Assembly: GCF_018918075.1 (NCBI RefSeq)
Contig: NZ_JAHLPW010000010.1
Span: forward strand, 1 to 64,000
Source of the DNA: Virgibacillus sp. MSJ-26
GTDB lineage: Bacteria > Bacillota > Bacilli > Bacillales > Amphibacillaceae
Direction: 5' to 3'
DNA: 64,000 nt
The position numbers were made by a program, and so were the translations under genes. Positions 1 through 8,265 of this stretch are shown piece by piece (the first letter of the stretch is position 1; each line of letters starts with the position of its first letter). Below the pieces are notes generated by a model that was not told the origin of the DNA, ran no database searches, and was given only the letters and a program-made list of their open reading frames with translations.

Positions 1-116
1 ACATATCTTCCCACAGTTTAAAAAATTAAATACATGGGGTTTATTTGATATGCCAAATTTTTTCAATCAATAAATCCTTATTGAATTTATAAGGTTTAGA
101 CTTGACTAATCGTAGG

Positions 117-381
117 AAAGAGGCTGGGACAAAATTAAGTATTAGTAATTAAAAGACGAACAATTTTAAGCGAGCGTTATTCGCTTCGGAAAAATACTTC
201 GCTTTCCGCAGGCGCTGATGAGCCTCCTCGAGCTACGCTCTGCGGGGTCTCATCTAAGCTTTTCATCCTGCTGGAGTCTACGTATTTTTCCTACGCTGAT
301 TTTAAAAGTGTATATTAAAAGAAATATACTTTAATACGTTCGCTTTTACATTAACTAAAATACTTATGTCCCATCCTCTTT
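117..381. repeat. MITE-like dispersed element with terminal inverted repeats
   Basis: The left end (117-143) and the right end (359-381) are imperfect inverted copies: AAAGAGGcTGGGACA...AAGTATT on the left, and the reverse complement of the right end reads AAAGAGGaTGGGACATAAGTATT. The interior has GC-rich blocks (CTTCGCTTTCCGCAGG, CTGCGGGGTCTCAT) and no ORF. Elements of this build are widespread between genes in Bacillaceae. I infer a non-autonomous repeat rather than a gene. Bases 1-116 show nothing I can support. Confidence 0.6.
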
Positions 382-418
382 TTGTGGAGGGTGATTTTTT
401 TGGGCTTGCGCTAGATAA

Positions 419-482
419 ACGACAAGTTTGAGCGTTTTTTAAGAATTGTGGTCCTCATCGATGTTATGAACGACAACTTTAG
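419..482 (-). repeat. Degenerate copy of the 52-bp repeat found at 49.2 kb
   Basis: Read on the minus strand this stretch carries AAAGTTGTCGTTCAT, then a GATGAGGACC block, then AACTTGTCGTTTAT about 52 bases further on. That is the same order and spacing as the tandem repeat at 49227-49345. A 60-codon open frame runs through here (439-621), but it overlaps the end of the next gene and has no family resemblance. I read the stretch as repeat remnant, and nothing else is seen in 382-605. Confidence 0.45.
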
Positions 483-605
483 AAAAATTTTCAAAAATCA
501 TGATCTTTATCAGCGAATATCGGATTTGTTTATATACCTGATAGTGTGATGCGCTAATATTTTTATCAGCCAGCCGAGAATACCCGTGTTTAGTCATGAG
601 ATAGT

Positions 606-1517
606 TCAAGAAAAAACCCATACTGTATTCATAAGCTTTTCCAAATTAGCTTTTGCTGTTATATCTACTGTCTTGATATAACGTAATTCATAAATATAAC
701 TTTCGATATTAGGAACCTTTTTTTCTAAACCTCCAAGACCTGCCCACTCATCTACGTCCTTTCGGTATTCATTCTCCGCTCTGATAAATCTTTGAGCTGT
801 CGCTTCAGCGGAATCCAAATCGCTTAAAATTTCTCTTATGACATCTTTGTTTTTTAGATACTTGTTGTAATTTGGGTCTTTCAATAGTCTTCTTACAGTA
901 TTTCTTGCTAACAATCCATCCTCATGCAAAAGGCCCTCCAACTCATAACTATATTTTAGCCACTTTGAAAAAGTATCTTTAATTTTTTTAGTTAGATCAC
1001 TTGATAATTTATTAATTTTATGTTGAATTTTCTCTTGGTATATTAATAACTTTCTAGCAAGTTCAATTCTTTGTGTTGTAATGCGAACAATCTCGTTGAA
1101 ATAAAACAAATGGTATGTCATTGCTTCCATTTCAGCTTCAGTTAATAGAGGCGATAAATCCTCCATTATTTTTTTATATTCAGGGATAATCGGATTATAT
1201 CGCTTGGCTCCATCCTGTTTTAAATCAGCTTTTAATTTTCTTTTATTAAACTCATAGTTTCCTAACCAAACATAAATCTTAAAGCACTTTCGTGAAATCT
1301 CTTCATCTCTAATTAATTCTCCATCTGCATTACAAACAACAAGTTTTTTAGGACTGACTCTATCAATCGGACCAGTTGTCCTTAAAATGCGATAATAATT
1401 TCCATCAACCTCAATCGGTAAACTCATATCCGTCATTTGATACCATTTCTTATAAGGTAGAATGGCTTTTTCAAACTTTCCAGTTGCTGGCTTAAAAGTA
1501 ATATAATGACGTACCAA
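606..1517 (-). CDS. Hypothetical protein, tandem paralogue A
   Basis: A 303-residue soluble protein of a family I do not recognise, with no signal peptide or membrane segment. It begins with TTG (minus strand), 8 bases after an AAGGAG site, and this start aligns with paralogues B and C. The N-terminal ~110 residues are conserved between copies (ITFKPATGKFEKAI, IEVDGNYYRILR). The remainder is helical and charged and more divergent, ending in the motif WVFS. It is the last gene of a minus-strand series beginning near 4243. The first 130 coding bases plus the leader are almost identical to paralogue B, which suggests recent duplication or gene conversion. Tandem arrays of this sort occur among immunity genes of polymorphic toxins, but no toxin is visible here and that role is not claimed. 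Confidence 0.8.
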   Translation of the reverse strand: MVRHYITFKPATGKFEKAILPYKKWYQMTDMSLPIEVDGNYYRILRTTGPIDRVSPKKLVVCNADGELIRDEEISRKCFKIYVWLGNYEFNKRKLKADLKQDGAKRYNPIIPEYKKIMEDLSPLLTEAEMEAMTYHLFYFNEIVRITTQRIELARKLLIYQEKIQHKINKLSSDLTKKIKDTFSKWLKYSYELEGLLHEDGLLARNTVRRLLKDPNYNKYLKNKDVIREILSDLDSAEATAQRFIRAENEYRKDVDEWAGLGGLEKKVPNIESYIYELRYIKTVDITAKANLEKLMNTVWVFS

Positions 1518-1585
1518 TATGATCGCTCCTTAACGCTGAATTCAAATGTAATACTCTGTTTATCCTGTCTTCTCACACTTAGCAT

Positions 1586-1741
1586 CTATTTAGCATAATT
1601 TAAAAAACGAATCCTTGGTGAAAACAGCCAATAATCTTCAATGAATTGATTTGAATTTAATAACTCATTAATGTTTTTTATTAAGAGAGTCTGGATATAA
1701 AGATAGTTCTCTTCCTTTTTTAGTGAGATATCTTCTCTATC
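1586..1741 (-). pseudogene. C-terminal remnant of a fourth paralogue
   Basis: Reading the minus strand from 1741 to the TAG stop at 1586 gives about 51 codons ending in INELLNSNQFIEDYWLFSP followed by RIR. This matches the tail of paralogue C (INEFIKGYWLFSP). An in-frame TAA lies just upstream (1742-1744), and there is no start or ribosome site, so it is the leftover 3' end of a further family member. The rest of the gap between paralogues A and B (1745-1978) is AT-rich with no supported gene. One frame there has a short charged stretch (LEQEIGLIAKKMIVDKR) that I could not place. Confidence 0.6.
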
Positions 1742-1978
1742 TTAAAATCATACTTTACTATTGTTTTAATGCACGTCGAAATAATGAAATACTCTTGTAC
1801 ACTTTATAGAAAGACTGATAAATAATCTTACTCCGAAAATTTATGTATATTGTTTTCCATTCTAGTTGTAATAAGCCTTTTATCCACAATCATTTTCTTA
1901 GCTATTAGACCTATCTCTTGTTCAAGCACATTTTTTAATATTATTATGTATGTAGGACTGTGTGATTATGAAAGGTTT

Positions 1979-2893
1979 TTATGAAAACACCCATAATGTG
2001 CTCATGAGCTCTTCTAAAGCGGCATTAGCCAATATTTCTGCTGTCTTAGTGTAACGCAGTTCTTTAATATAAATTTCTATACTGGAGACTTCTTTGCCCA
2101 TCTCTTCTAAATCTATCCATTTCCTAAGTTCTTTACGTTGCTCATTCTCTAATGGTATAAACCGCCTAGCGGTTGCCTCTCCCGAATCTAAATCACTAAT
2201 AATTTCTCTTGCAATCGCCATATTTCCGATATACTTGTGCTTCTCCGTATTTTTTAATATTCCTCTTACAGTATCTCTTGCTAATAAACCATCCTCATGT
2301 AAAAGAGCCTCTAACTCATAACTACATTTTATCCATTTAGAGAAAGTATCTATCACCTTAGTTACTGTAGAATTCGTGATTTCATCTATGTTACCAGGCT
2401 GTATTTGCTCTTTATATAACATTAATTTCTCGGCTAGTTCTATCCTTAAAGTAGTAATGCGGACCATCTCTCTAAAGTAAAACAAATGGTATTCCAATGC
2501 TTCCATTTCATGCTCATTCAACACAGGTGTTAAATCCTTCATCATTTTCTGATATTCTGGAATAATGGGGTTGTATCGCTTAGCTCCATCTTGCTTTAAG
2601 TCAGCTTTTAGTTTTCTCTTATCAAATTCGTAATTTCCTATATAAACATAAAACCGAAAGCATTTTCGTGAAATCTCTTTATCTTTAATTAATTCTCCAT
2701 CTTCATTACAAACTACAAGTTTCTTTGGACCTAGCCTATCAATCGGTCCTGTCGTTCTTAAAATGCGATAATAATTTCCATCAACCTCAATCGGTAAACT
2801 CATATCCGTCACTTGATACCATTTCTTATAAGGTAGAATGGCTTTTTCAAACTTTCCAGTTGCTGGCTTAAAAGTAATATAATGACGTACCAA
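1979..2893 (-). CDS. Hypothetical protein, tandem paralogue B
   Basis: A 304-residue soluble protein, closest to paralogue A: the first ~60 residues differ at very few positions, while the C-terminal half is clearly more diverged. It starts with TTG after TAAGGAGCGATCATA, the same leader as paralogue A, and ends in WVFS like A. It has no signal peptide, no membrane segment, and no cysteine or histidine cluster suggesting metal binding. It lies 91 bases downstream of paralogue C on the same strand and may share its transcript, although the conserved leader suggests each copy is independently translated. Function is unknown. Confidence 0.8.
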   Translation of the reverse strand: MVRHYITFKPATGKFEKAILPYKKWYQVTDMSLPIEVDGNYYRILRTTGPIDRLGPKKLVVCNEDGELIKDKEISRKCFRFYVYIGNYEFDKRKLKADLKQDGAKRYNPIIPEYQKMMKDLTPVLNEHEMEALEYHLFYFREMVRITTLRIELAEKLMLYKEQIQPGNIDEITNSTVTKVIDTFSKWIKCSYELEALLHEDGLLARDTVRGILKNTEKHKYIGNMAIAREIISDLDSGEATARRFIPLENEQRKELRKWIDLEEMGKEVSSIEIYIKELRYTKTAEILANAALEELMSTLWVFS

Positions 2894-2984
2894 TATGATC
2901 GCTCCTTAAAATTGAATCCAAATTCTAACACTATTATGTAATATTAATGCTATCACTATCACACTAAAGATTTGTTAACAAAGA

Positions 2985-3908
2985 TTATGAATGAATTCTA
3001 GTCGGTGAAAACAACCAGTAACCTTTAATGAATTCATTTATACTAACTTTCATAAACACCTCAGAACTATTTCTATTCCAAGATTCTTCTAAATAAGTCT
3101 CTATGTTGAATTCTCCCTTATTCGGATTTAACCATTTCTTTTCGCGCTCCCATCCTATCTTACCATCGTGAAGAAATCGCGTAACTGCCATTTCTGACTG
3201 AAGCATCTCATCCAACATTTCTTTTTTTATCCTTTGATTTGGAAAACAAGATTGGTAGTCTGCGTTCCTTAAAATTTTCCTAACAATATTTCTTGATTTC
3301 TTCCCATTTTCTATAATTAACGCCTCGATATAACTTTTATTTAGCTCCCAATGAGCAAGATGTTGTCCCAGCTCATGGATAAGCTGAGAAGAAAAAGCTT
3401 TAATTTGATTCTTTTTTATTGGTTCTATATAAGTAGAGAGCCTGTTGGCATCCTTAGCTACTAATTCCGCATAGCGTTTTGTTTCTTCATAGTAATAAAG
3501 ATGAAATCTCATTGCCACCCGCTCTTGTTCAGTTAATTTAGGAGACACGTTATTCAGCATTTTTCTAAACTCCATAATAAACTCTTGTAATTTCGTAGCT
3601 GTATCTTCCTTACTACTTGCAACCATTCCTTCACTGTTCATTTGGAAAGCATCTAAGTAAAAAAAAATCTTTGCGCACTCACATGATACTTCCTTATCTT
3701 TAATCAGTTGACCATCCTCATGACATATAACCATTTTTCGTGTATTAATCTTATTAATCAATCCCGTCAACCTTAAAATCCGGTAATATTCCCCATCCAC
3801 TTCAATCAGTGGACTCATATCCGCTAACTCATACCATTTTTTATATGGCTGAATCGCTTTTTCATATACTCCTGTCACAGGTTTAAAAGTAATAAAACGT
3901 TTGCTCAT
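2985..3908 (-). CDS. Hypothetical protein, tandem paralogue C
   Basis: A 307-residue protein and the most divergent of the three full copies. It keeps the N-terminal block (ITFKPVTGVYEKAI, PYKKWYE, IEVDGEYYRILR) and ends in YWLFSP. I place the start at the ATG at 3908, which has AGGAG 8 bases upstream and aligns with the starts of A and B. A longer frame opening at 3947 has no comparable ribosome site and would overlap the preceding gene. The fourth-copy remnant at 1586-1741 resembles this tail more than those of A and B, so at least two sub-lineages have been duplicated here. Function unknown. Confidence 0.78.
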   Translation of the reverse strand: MSKRFITFKPVTGVYEKAIQPYKKWYELADMSPLIEVDGEYYRILRLTGLINKINTRKMVICHEDGQLIKDKEVSCECAKIFFYLDAFQMNSEGMVASSKEDTATKLQEFIMEFRKMLNNVSPKLTEQERVAMRFHLYYYEETKRYAELVAKDANRLSTYIEPIKKNQIKAFSSQLIHELGQHLAHWELNKSYIEALIIENGKKSRNIVRKILRNADYQSCFPNQRIKKEMLDEMLQSEMAVTRFLHDGKIGWEREKKWLNPNKGEFNIETYLEESWNRNSSEVFMKVSINEFIKGYWLFSPTRIHS

Positions 3909-3943
3909 TGTGATTTCTCCTAGCAATCTATCTTTATCGATTT

Positions 3944-4243
3944 TCAAATTATCCCATTTGTTACTTTATGCATCGCCTTATGCATGCTAAGGATAGATAC
4001 AATTAACACAACCAATATAATGATATATTGCATGATTGTTTTTAATATTCCTTCTGCCATAAAACTCACTATCCAATTGCCACCAAAGTATATACAAACT
4101 GTAGCAAAAGCAATGGTTGCGATAAATATGAGGCTGACACCAAATTTTTGTTTTAATGTTAGTTGCTCAACTATATCTTTATTTGACTTAATAGTATAAA
4201 TAATTGTACCTATTGCTATTAATAACGTTAAAATACCAGACAA
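3944..4243 (-). CDS. Small membrane protein upstream of the paralogue array
   Basis: A 99-residue protein with three predicted hydrophobic segments (about residues 3-18, 34-53 and 70-88) separated by short lysine-rich loops. I chose the TTG start at 4243 because GGAGG lies 8 bases upstream and a likely extended -10 promoter (TGCTAGAAT) sits at 4275-4280. The frame can be extended to a GTG at 4315, but that would place the start upstream of the promoter. It is the first gene of the minus-strand series running through paralogues C, B and A, with 35 bases to the next start. The family is not recognised. A membrane partner for the soluble paralogues is possible but is only inference from adjacency. 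Confidence 0.65.
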   Translation of the reverse strand: MSGILTLLIAIGTIIYTIKSNKDIVEQLTLKQKFGVSLIFIATIAFATVCIYFGGNWIVSFMAEGILKTIMQYIIILVVLIVSILSMHKAMHKVTNGII

Positions 4244-4274
4244 AATAAATTCCTCCAATAAATAATAAACTCTA

Positions 4275-4305
4275 ATTCTAGCATATATACGATCACTATC
4301 AGCAA
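4275..4305 (-). promoter_or_regulatory. Probable SigA promoter, extended -10
   Basis: On the minus strand TTGCTG (4300-4305) and TAGAAT (4275-4280) are 19 bases apart, with TGC directly before the -10. The spacing is long, but the extended -10 compensates. It would give a leader of about 25 bases for the small membrane protein gene. Confidence 0.45.
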
Positions 4306-4326
4306 AAAGTTTCACTTCAATTAAAG

Positions 4327-4359
4327 AAATCAGGGTTCTCTAATAGAGTTCCCTGATTT
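4327..4359 (-). terminator. Hairpin downstream of the CoA-transferase gene
   Basis: AAATCAGGG and CCCTGATTT form a 9-bp stem, with an inner CTCT/AGAG pair in the loop. It lies 70 bases after the minus-strand stop at 4430 and is followed on that strand by CTTTAATT. This is a plausible but not textbook Rho-independent terminator. Confidence 0.55.
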
Positions 4360-4429
4360 TACCGGCTTCACGGTCTGCCCACCGCTGCCTTCCACGTAAT
4401 ATTTATATGAAACAAACCCCTTGTCTAAA

Positions 4430-5941
4430 TTAAATCTGTTTCGCAACTTCTCTCATCGTACCTTCTTTTTGAAAATTAATATGCCATGATAACGCTTTTT
4501 CAAGCACATGTGGCGTTTGACCTCCGCGTTCAAGTGCTTCGTTATAATAATCCCATAATTGATCACGGTACATTGGATGTGCACAGTTCTCGATAATCAG
4601 AGGCACTCGTTCTCTTGGTGCCAGTCCACGTAAATCGGCGTATCCTAGCTCAGTAACGATAACATCAACATCATGCTCGGTGTGATCAACGTGTGAAGCA
4701 AATGGCACGACACTTGAAATATCGCCATTTTTTGCAATTGACTTTGTTACGAAAATAGCGAGACGTGAATTTCTAGCAAAGTCACCTGAGCCGCCAATTC
4801 CATTCATCATCTTTGTACCCGTGACATGAGTCGAGTTAACGTTTCCATAAATGTCTAGCTCAAGTGCCGTGTTAATGGCAATTAAACCGAGTCGGCGAAT
4901 AATTTCAGGATGGTTCGATATTTCTTGTGGACGCATGATGATCTTGTCCTTGTATCTATCAAAATCACTGAAAACTTGGTCCATTTTTTCTTCTGATAAT
5001 GTAATTGAACAACATGAAGCAAAGTCAACTTTACCAGCATCAATTAAATCAAACACCGCATCTTGTAAAACTTCTGAATAAACTTCAAGGTTTTCAAACT
5101 CTGAATCAAGCATGCCATGCAAGACGGCATTTGCTACAGAACCAATTCCCGATTGAAGTGGTGCTAATTTTTCAGTTAACCGACCTGCTTCGACTTCACT
5201 TCGTAAAAAAGTTAGTAAATGATCGGCCATTATTTTAGTTTCTTCGTCGGGTGCAACGATTGTTGACGGTGAATCGAGTTGATTGGTAAACACAATTCCT
5301 TTTACCTTTTGCCAATCAACCTGGATGCCTTCTGTTCCAATGCGGCCATCTGCTTTACTGAGTGGAATTGGCATACGTTCGCCTTGTTTTCCCGGGTTGT
5401 ATAAATCGTGGATCCCTTGTAATTTTTCAGATTGTGACATATTAATTTCAATAATGATGTGTTCAGCATTTTCAGCAAAGGAAAGAGAGTTTCCAATCGA
5501 TGTAGTCAGAATGATCTGCCCATCTTCCGTTATGGAAACCGCTTCCAAAATAGCGTAATCAATAGATTCAATCGCATTTGATCTTAATAACTCGGCGGTG
5601 TGTGAAAGATGATGGTCAACAAATAAATGACTACCCTCATTTATTTTTTCTCTCATGGTGCGGTCAGCTTGAAATGGTAAACGCTTATTGATAATTCCCA
5701 CTTCAGCAAATAATTTATCTATATCTGATCCCATTGATGCACCGGTGAAAACGTTGACTTTAAACCTTTCTTGTTCTGCCCTGTCAATCAGCGCCATTGG
5801 TACCGCTTTCACGTCGCCCGCACGTGTAAAACCGCTTAACCCCAAAGTCATGCCGTCTTTAATCCATGATGCCGCTTCCCTCGCTGATACCACTCGATCA
5901 TGTAAACCAGCATCATGAATACGATTATATTGTTTTTCCAT
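4430..5941 (-). CDS. Acetyl-CoA hydrolase / succinate-CoA transferase family protein
   Basis: A 503-residue cytoplasmic enzyme of the acetyl-CoA hydrolase/transferase family (AarC/Cat1-like), which moves CoA between acetate or propionate and succinate. Visible family marks are VYSEVLQD with the expected catalytic glutamate at about residue 290, SGIGSVANAVL around 264-274, and the C-terminal GGSGDFARNS glycine-rich block. Length is normal for the family. The start ATG follows GAGGGG. The gene is preceded on the same strand by a LytTR regulator ending 173 bases upstream, with two palindromes in the gap, so it is probably that regulator's target. Whether it acts as hydrolase or transferase cannot be decided from sequence; transferase is more likely. 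Confidence 0.9.
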   Translation of the reverse strand: MEKQYNRIHDAGLHDRVVSAREAASWIKDGMTLGLSGFTRAGDVKAVPMALIDRAEQERFKVNVFTGASMGSDIDKLFAEVGIINKRLPFQADRTMREKINEGSHLFVDHHLSHTAELLRSNAIESIDYAILEAVSITEDGQIILTTSIGNSLSFAENAEHIIIEINMSQSEKLQGIHDLYNPGKQGERMPIPLSKADGRIGTEGIQVDWQKVKGIVFTNQLDSPSTIVAPDEETKIMADHLLTFLRSEVEAGRLTEKLAPLQSGIGSVANAVLHGMLDSEFENLEVYSEVLQDAVFDLIDAGKVDFASCCSITLSEEKMDQVFSDFDRYKDKIIMRPQEISNHPEIIRRLGLIAINTALELDIYGNVNSTHVTGTKMMNGIGGSGDFARNSRLAIFVTKSIAKNGDISSVVPFASHVDHTEHDVDVIVTELGYADLRGLAPRERVPLIIENCAHPMYRDQLWDYYNEALERGGQTPHVLEKALSWHINFQKEGTMREVAKQI

Positions 5942-6063
5942 GCCATCCCCTCTTTTCTTTCTCTCTTCTCTTATAGCTATTTTAACTTATGAAAATAAGG
6001 ATGCGGAAAATTGTGTCGGAATTATGAAAAATTTGCTTTAAACATTATAATATTTGTCTATTC

Positions 6064-6100
6064 CAGAAAATTTCTGTTAATAAGAGCAAATTGATTTGCT
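6064..6100. promoter_or_regulatory. Two palindromes upstream of the CoA-transferase gene
   Basis: CAGAAAATTTCTG (6064-6076) and AGCAAATTGATTTGCT (6085-6100) are near-perfect inverted repeats in the gap between the regulator stop and the CoA-transferase gene. On the minus strand a TATAAT follows. They could be operator sites for the neighbouring regulator or a weak attenuating structure. LytTR proteins usually bind direct repeats, so assignment is uncertain. Confidence 0.35.
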
Positions 6101-6114
6101 GAATTAAAAATCCA

Positions 6115-6759
6115 TTAAAAGCCAAGTAACTTCCTAAAGTAACTTGAATAAGATTGGCTCACAGGTACTTTATCTCCGTTTGTCATTTCTAAGACGAACG
6201 TCGAATGTGTATCTGGGAAAATATGTTTGATTTGATTAACATTTGCTATAAACGAGCGGTGACAACGAATGAAGGATTCTTTTGGTAATGAATACTCAAA
6301 TTCTTGTAGAGTATTATTATGTGACCCAGCTATTTGCTCGGCTATCACATGAGTTTTTCGTTCTTTAACCTCTAAGTAAATAACTTCATTAAAAGGGATT
6401 GGTTTCCAGCCGTCACTCGTTTTAACCGTGATCACCGATTTTCCTTCGGTCAAAGCAGGCGATATTGCTAACACACAGCCTTCCACCGTTTCGTTATGAT
6501 GTATCGGAACAGCCATACCATGATACGGTACTCCAAAAACATCTCTTTCTATAAACTCAGAGACTTTTTGTTCTGTTGTTATCGCTTTATGAGCTAGAGT
6601 CCCCTGTTTAATAGGATCACCTGGTTTTATCTTTAAATCGATTCGTTTACTTGGCCGAAAATAAATGTATTCTTCTTGGTTGGATACACCGATGGAAAGT
6701 TCATCAGAAAAAAGATCAGACATAACATCAAGTAATGATAAGGTTGTTAACTTATCCAA
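6115..6759 (-). CDS. LytTR-family transcriptional regulator
   Basis: A DNA-binding regulator of about 214 residues. The C-terminal ~105 residues form a LytTR domain, with the typical EVIYLEVKERKTHV, FIRCHRSFIANVNQI and PVSQSYSSYFRKLL segments. The N-terminal ~105 residues carry no phospho-acceptor receiver and look like a PAS/GAF-type sensor fold. I prefer the TTG at 6759, which follows GGGGGGTG by 6 bases, over a GTG at 6768 that lies inside that ribosome site. Location directly upstream of the CoA-transferase on the same strand suggests it senses a carboxylic acid or CoA-related signal and controls that gene. The ligand is unknown. Confidence 0.85.
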   Translation of the reverse strand: MDKLTTLSLLDVMSDLFSDELSIGVSNQEEYIYFRPSKRIDLKIKPGDPIKQGTLAHKAITTEQKVSEFIERDVFGVPYHGMAVPIHHNETVEGCVLAISPALTEGKSVITVKTSDGWKPIPFNEVIYLEVKERKTHVIAEQIAGSHNNTLQEFEYSLPKESFIRCHRSFIANVNQIKHIFPDTHSTFVLEMTNGDKVPVSQSYSSYFRKLLGF

Positions 6760-6826
6760 ATTATTCACCCCCCATGAAAGTTATTCTATTATATTTTATA
6801 GAAAATAGATACACTAAGCTAACGGA

Positions 6827-6870
6827 TAAAGTGAAACTTCAATCAGCGGGGGTTTGCATACTTCCCCCAC
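6827..6870. repeat. Short copy of a dispersed repeat (second copy at 10784)
   Basis: TAAAGTGAAACTTCAATCAG followed by a GGGGG/CCCCC pairing block matches the left end of the longer copy at 10784-10915. It sits in the divergent gap between the LytTR gene and the MFS gene. The remainder of the gap to 7048 shows no further structure. Confidence 0.5.
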
Positions 6871-7048
6871 TTATAATTCTTGATTCTCATCGAATCTTCT
6901 CGTTAAGGGTCTTACAGCCAGTTAACCTGCGATAAAATCATACCGGATTAAAGTTTTGAGTATTCTTACTAGATATCTTTCCAAAAATATTGCACACTAT
7001 GATAAGGACTTATTTTAAAAGTTATTTTTGTTATAGAAAGGATACATA

Positions 7049-8260
7049 ATGAGCACAAATACACTAGCCTACAGCAAAACAGTTTATCCGATATTATTTA
7101 TTATTGGTCTTTGCCATTTACTTAACGATTCTCTTCAAGCCGTCATCCCGGCGATGTTTCCTATTTTGGAAAAATCATTAGGACTCACCTTTACACAATT
7201 AGGTTTAATTGCTTTTACTTTAAATATGGTCGCATCCGTTATGCAGCCGTTAGTTGGAATGTATACTGATAAATTTCCCAAACCATATGCCTTACCGCTT
7301 GGTCTTGCCAGCAGTATGTTTGGCATGCTCGGATTAGCCCTAGCTCCGAACTTCATTACAATTTTAATAAGCGTTGTTTTTATCGGGTTAGGGTCTGCAG
7401 TTTTCCATCCTGAAGGATCTCGTGTTGCTTTTCTTGCAGCAGGTCCTCGACGCGGTCTGTCCCAGTCCATATTTCAAGTCGGCGGGAATACCGGACAAGC
7501 TTTGGCTCCCGTTATCACAGCTCTAGTGCTCGTACCTCTTGGACAATTCGGAGCTATTTGGTTCACATTGATTGCTGGAATTGCAGTATTATTTTTATCT
7601 TATATTGCCAAATGGTACTCAGGGCAAATAGCTGCAATTAAAGAAAGTCAAACTCATGTTAAATCCAACGGAAATAGAGATGCGTCTGTGTCTAAAGCGA
7701 TAAAATGGGCACTCGTTGTGCTCGTCTTTTTAGTGTTCGCCCGTTCTTGGTATATGAGTGCGATTTCTAACTTTTACGCTTTCTTTGTGATGGATAGCTT
7801 TGGCCTGACCATTGCACAAGCACAAATCTATATTTTCACCTTTTTATTTATGGGAGCTGCTGGCACGTTTTTCGGCGGACCATTATCTGACCGGTTTGGC
7901 AAACGGAATGTGATCTTAGTTTCGTTTCTTGGCCCGGCACCATTATCATTGTTTTTACCATATGTAGGCCAAGCAGGCTCGATTATCGTTCTAGCGCTTG
8001 TCGGTTTTATGCTGATGTCAAGTTTCTCAGTAGCAGTTGTCTACGCTCAGGAACTGGTCCCTGGAAAAATTGGTACGATGTCTGGTTTAATTGTAGGTCT
8101 CGGTTTTGGGATGGGGGCTGTCGGTTCAGTGGCTCTAGGATGGTTTATCGATTTATTTGGTATAACAGAAACGATGATAGGAATTTCACTCTTACCATTT
8201 CTTGGCCTACTCACTTATCTCCTGCCAACCGATGAAACAGTGTCTGAATGGTATAGTTGA
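7049..8260 (+). CDS. MFS transporter, fosmidomycin-resistance (Fsr) type
   Basis: A 403-residue integral membrane protein with about 12 hydrophobic segments and a central hydrophilic loop (about residues 190-215). The GLGSAVFHPEGSRVAF and SQSIFQVGGNTGQALAPV stretches are typical of the Fsr branch of the major facilitator superfamily, whose members export fosmidomycin and related drugs by proton antiport. The second half carries the MFS motif DRFGKR. Start ATG follows AGAAAGGA. It is monocistronic, ending before a tandem repeat and a shared terminator. The natural substrate cannot be read from the sequence. Confidence 0.88.
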   Translation: MSTNTLAYSKTVYPILFIIGLCHLLNDSLQAVIPAMFPILEKSLGLTFTQLGLIAFTLNMVASVMQPLVGMYTDKFPKPYALPLGLASSMFGMLGLALAPNFITILISVVFIGLGSAVFHPEGSRVAFLAAGPRRGLSQSIFQVGGNTGQALAPVITALVLVPLGQFGAIWFTLIAGIAVLFLSYIAKWYSGQIAAIKESQTHVKSNGNRDASVSKAIKWALVVLVFLVFARSWYMSAISNFYAFFVMDSFGLTIAQAQIYIFTFLFMGAAGTFFGGPLSDRFGKRNVILVSFLGPAPLSLFLPYVGQAGSIIVLALVGFMLMSSFSVAVVYAQELVPGKIGTMSGLIVGLGFGMGAVGSVALGWFIDLFGITETMIGISLLPFLGLLTYLLPTDETVSEWYS

Positions 8261-8265
8261 CAGTA

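Noticed and set aside
439-621. A 60-codon minus-strand frame overlapping the end of paralogue A
   Set aside because: It overlaps a real gene by 16 bases, has no ribosome site and coincides with a degenerate copy of a 52-bp repeat.
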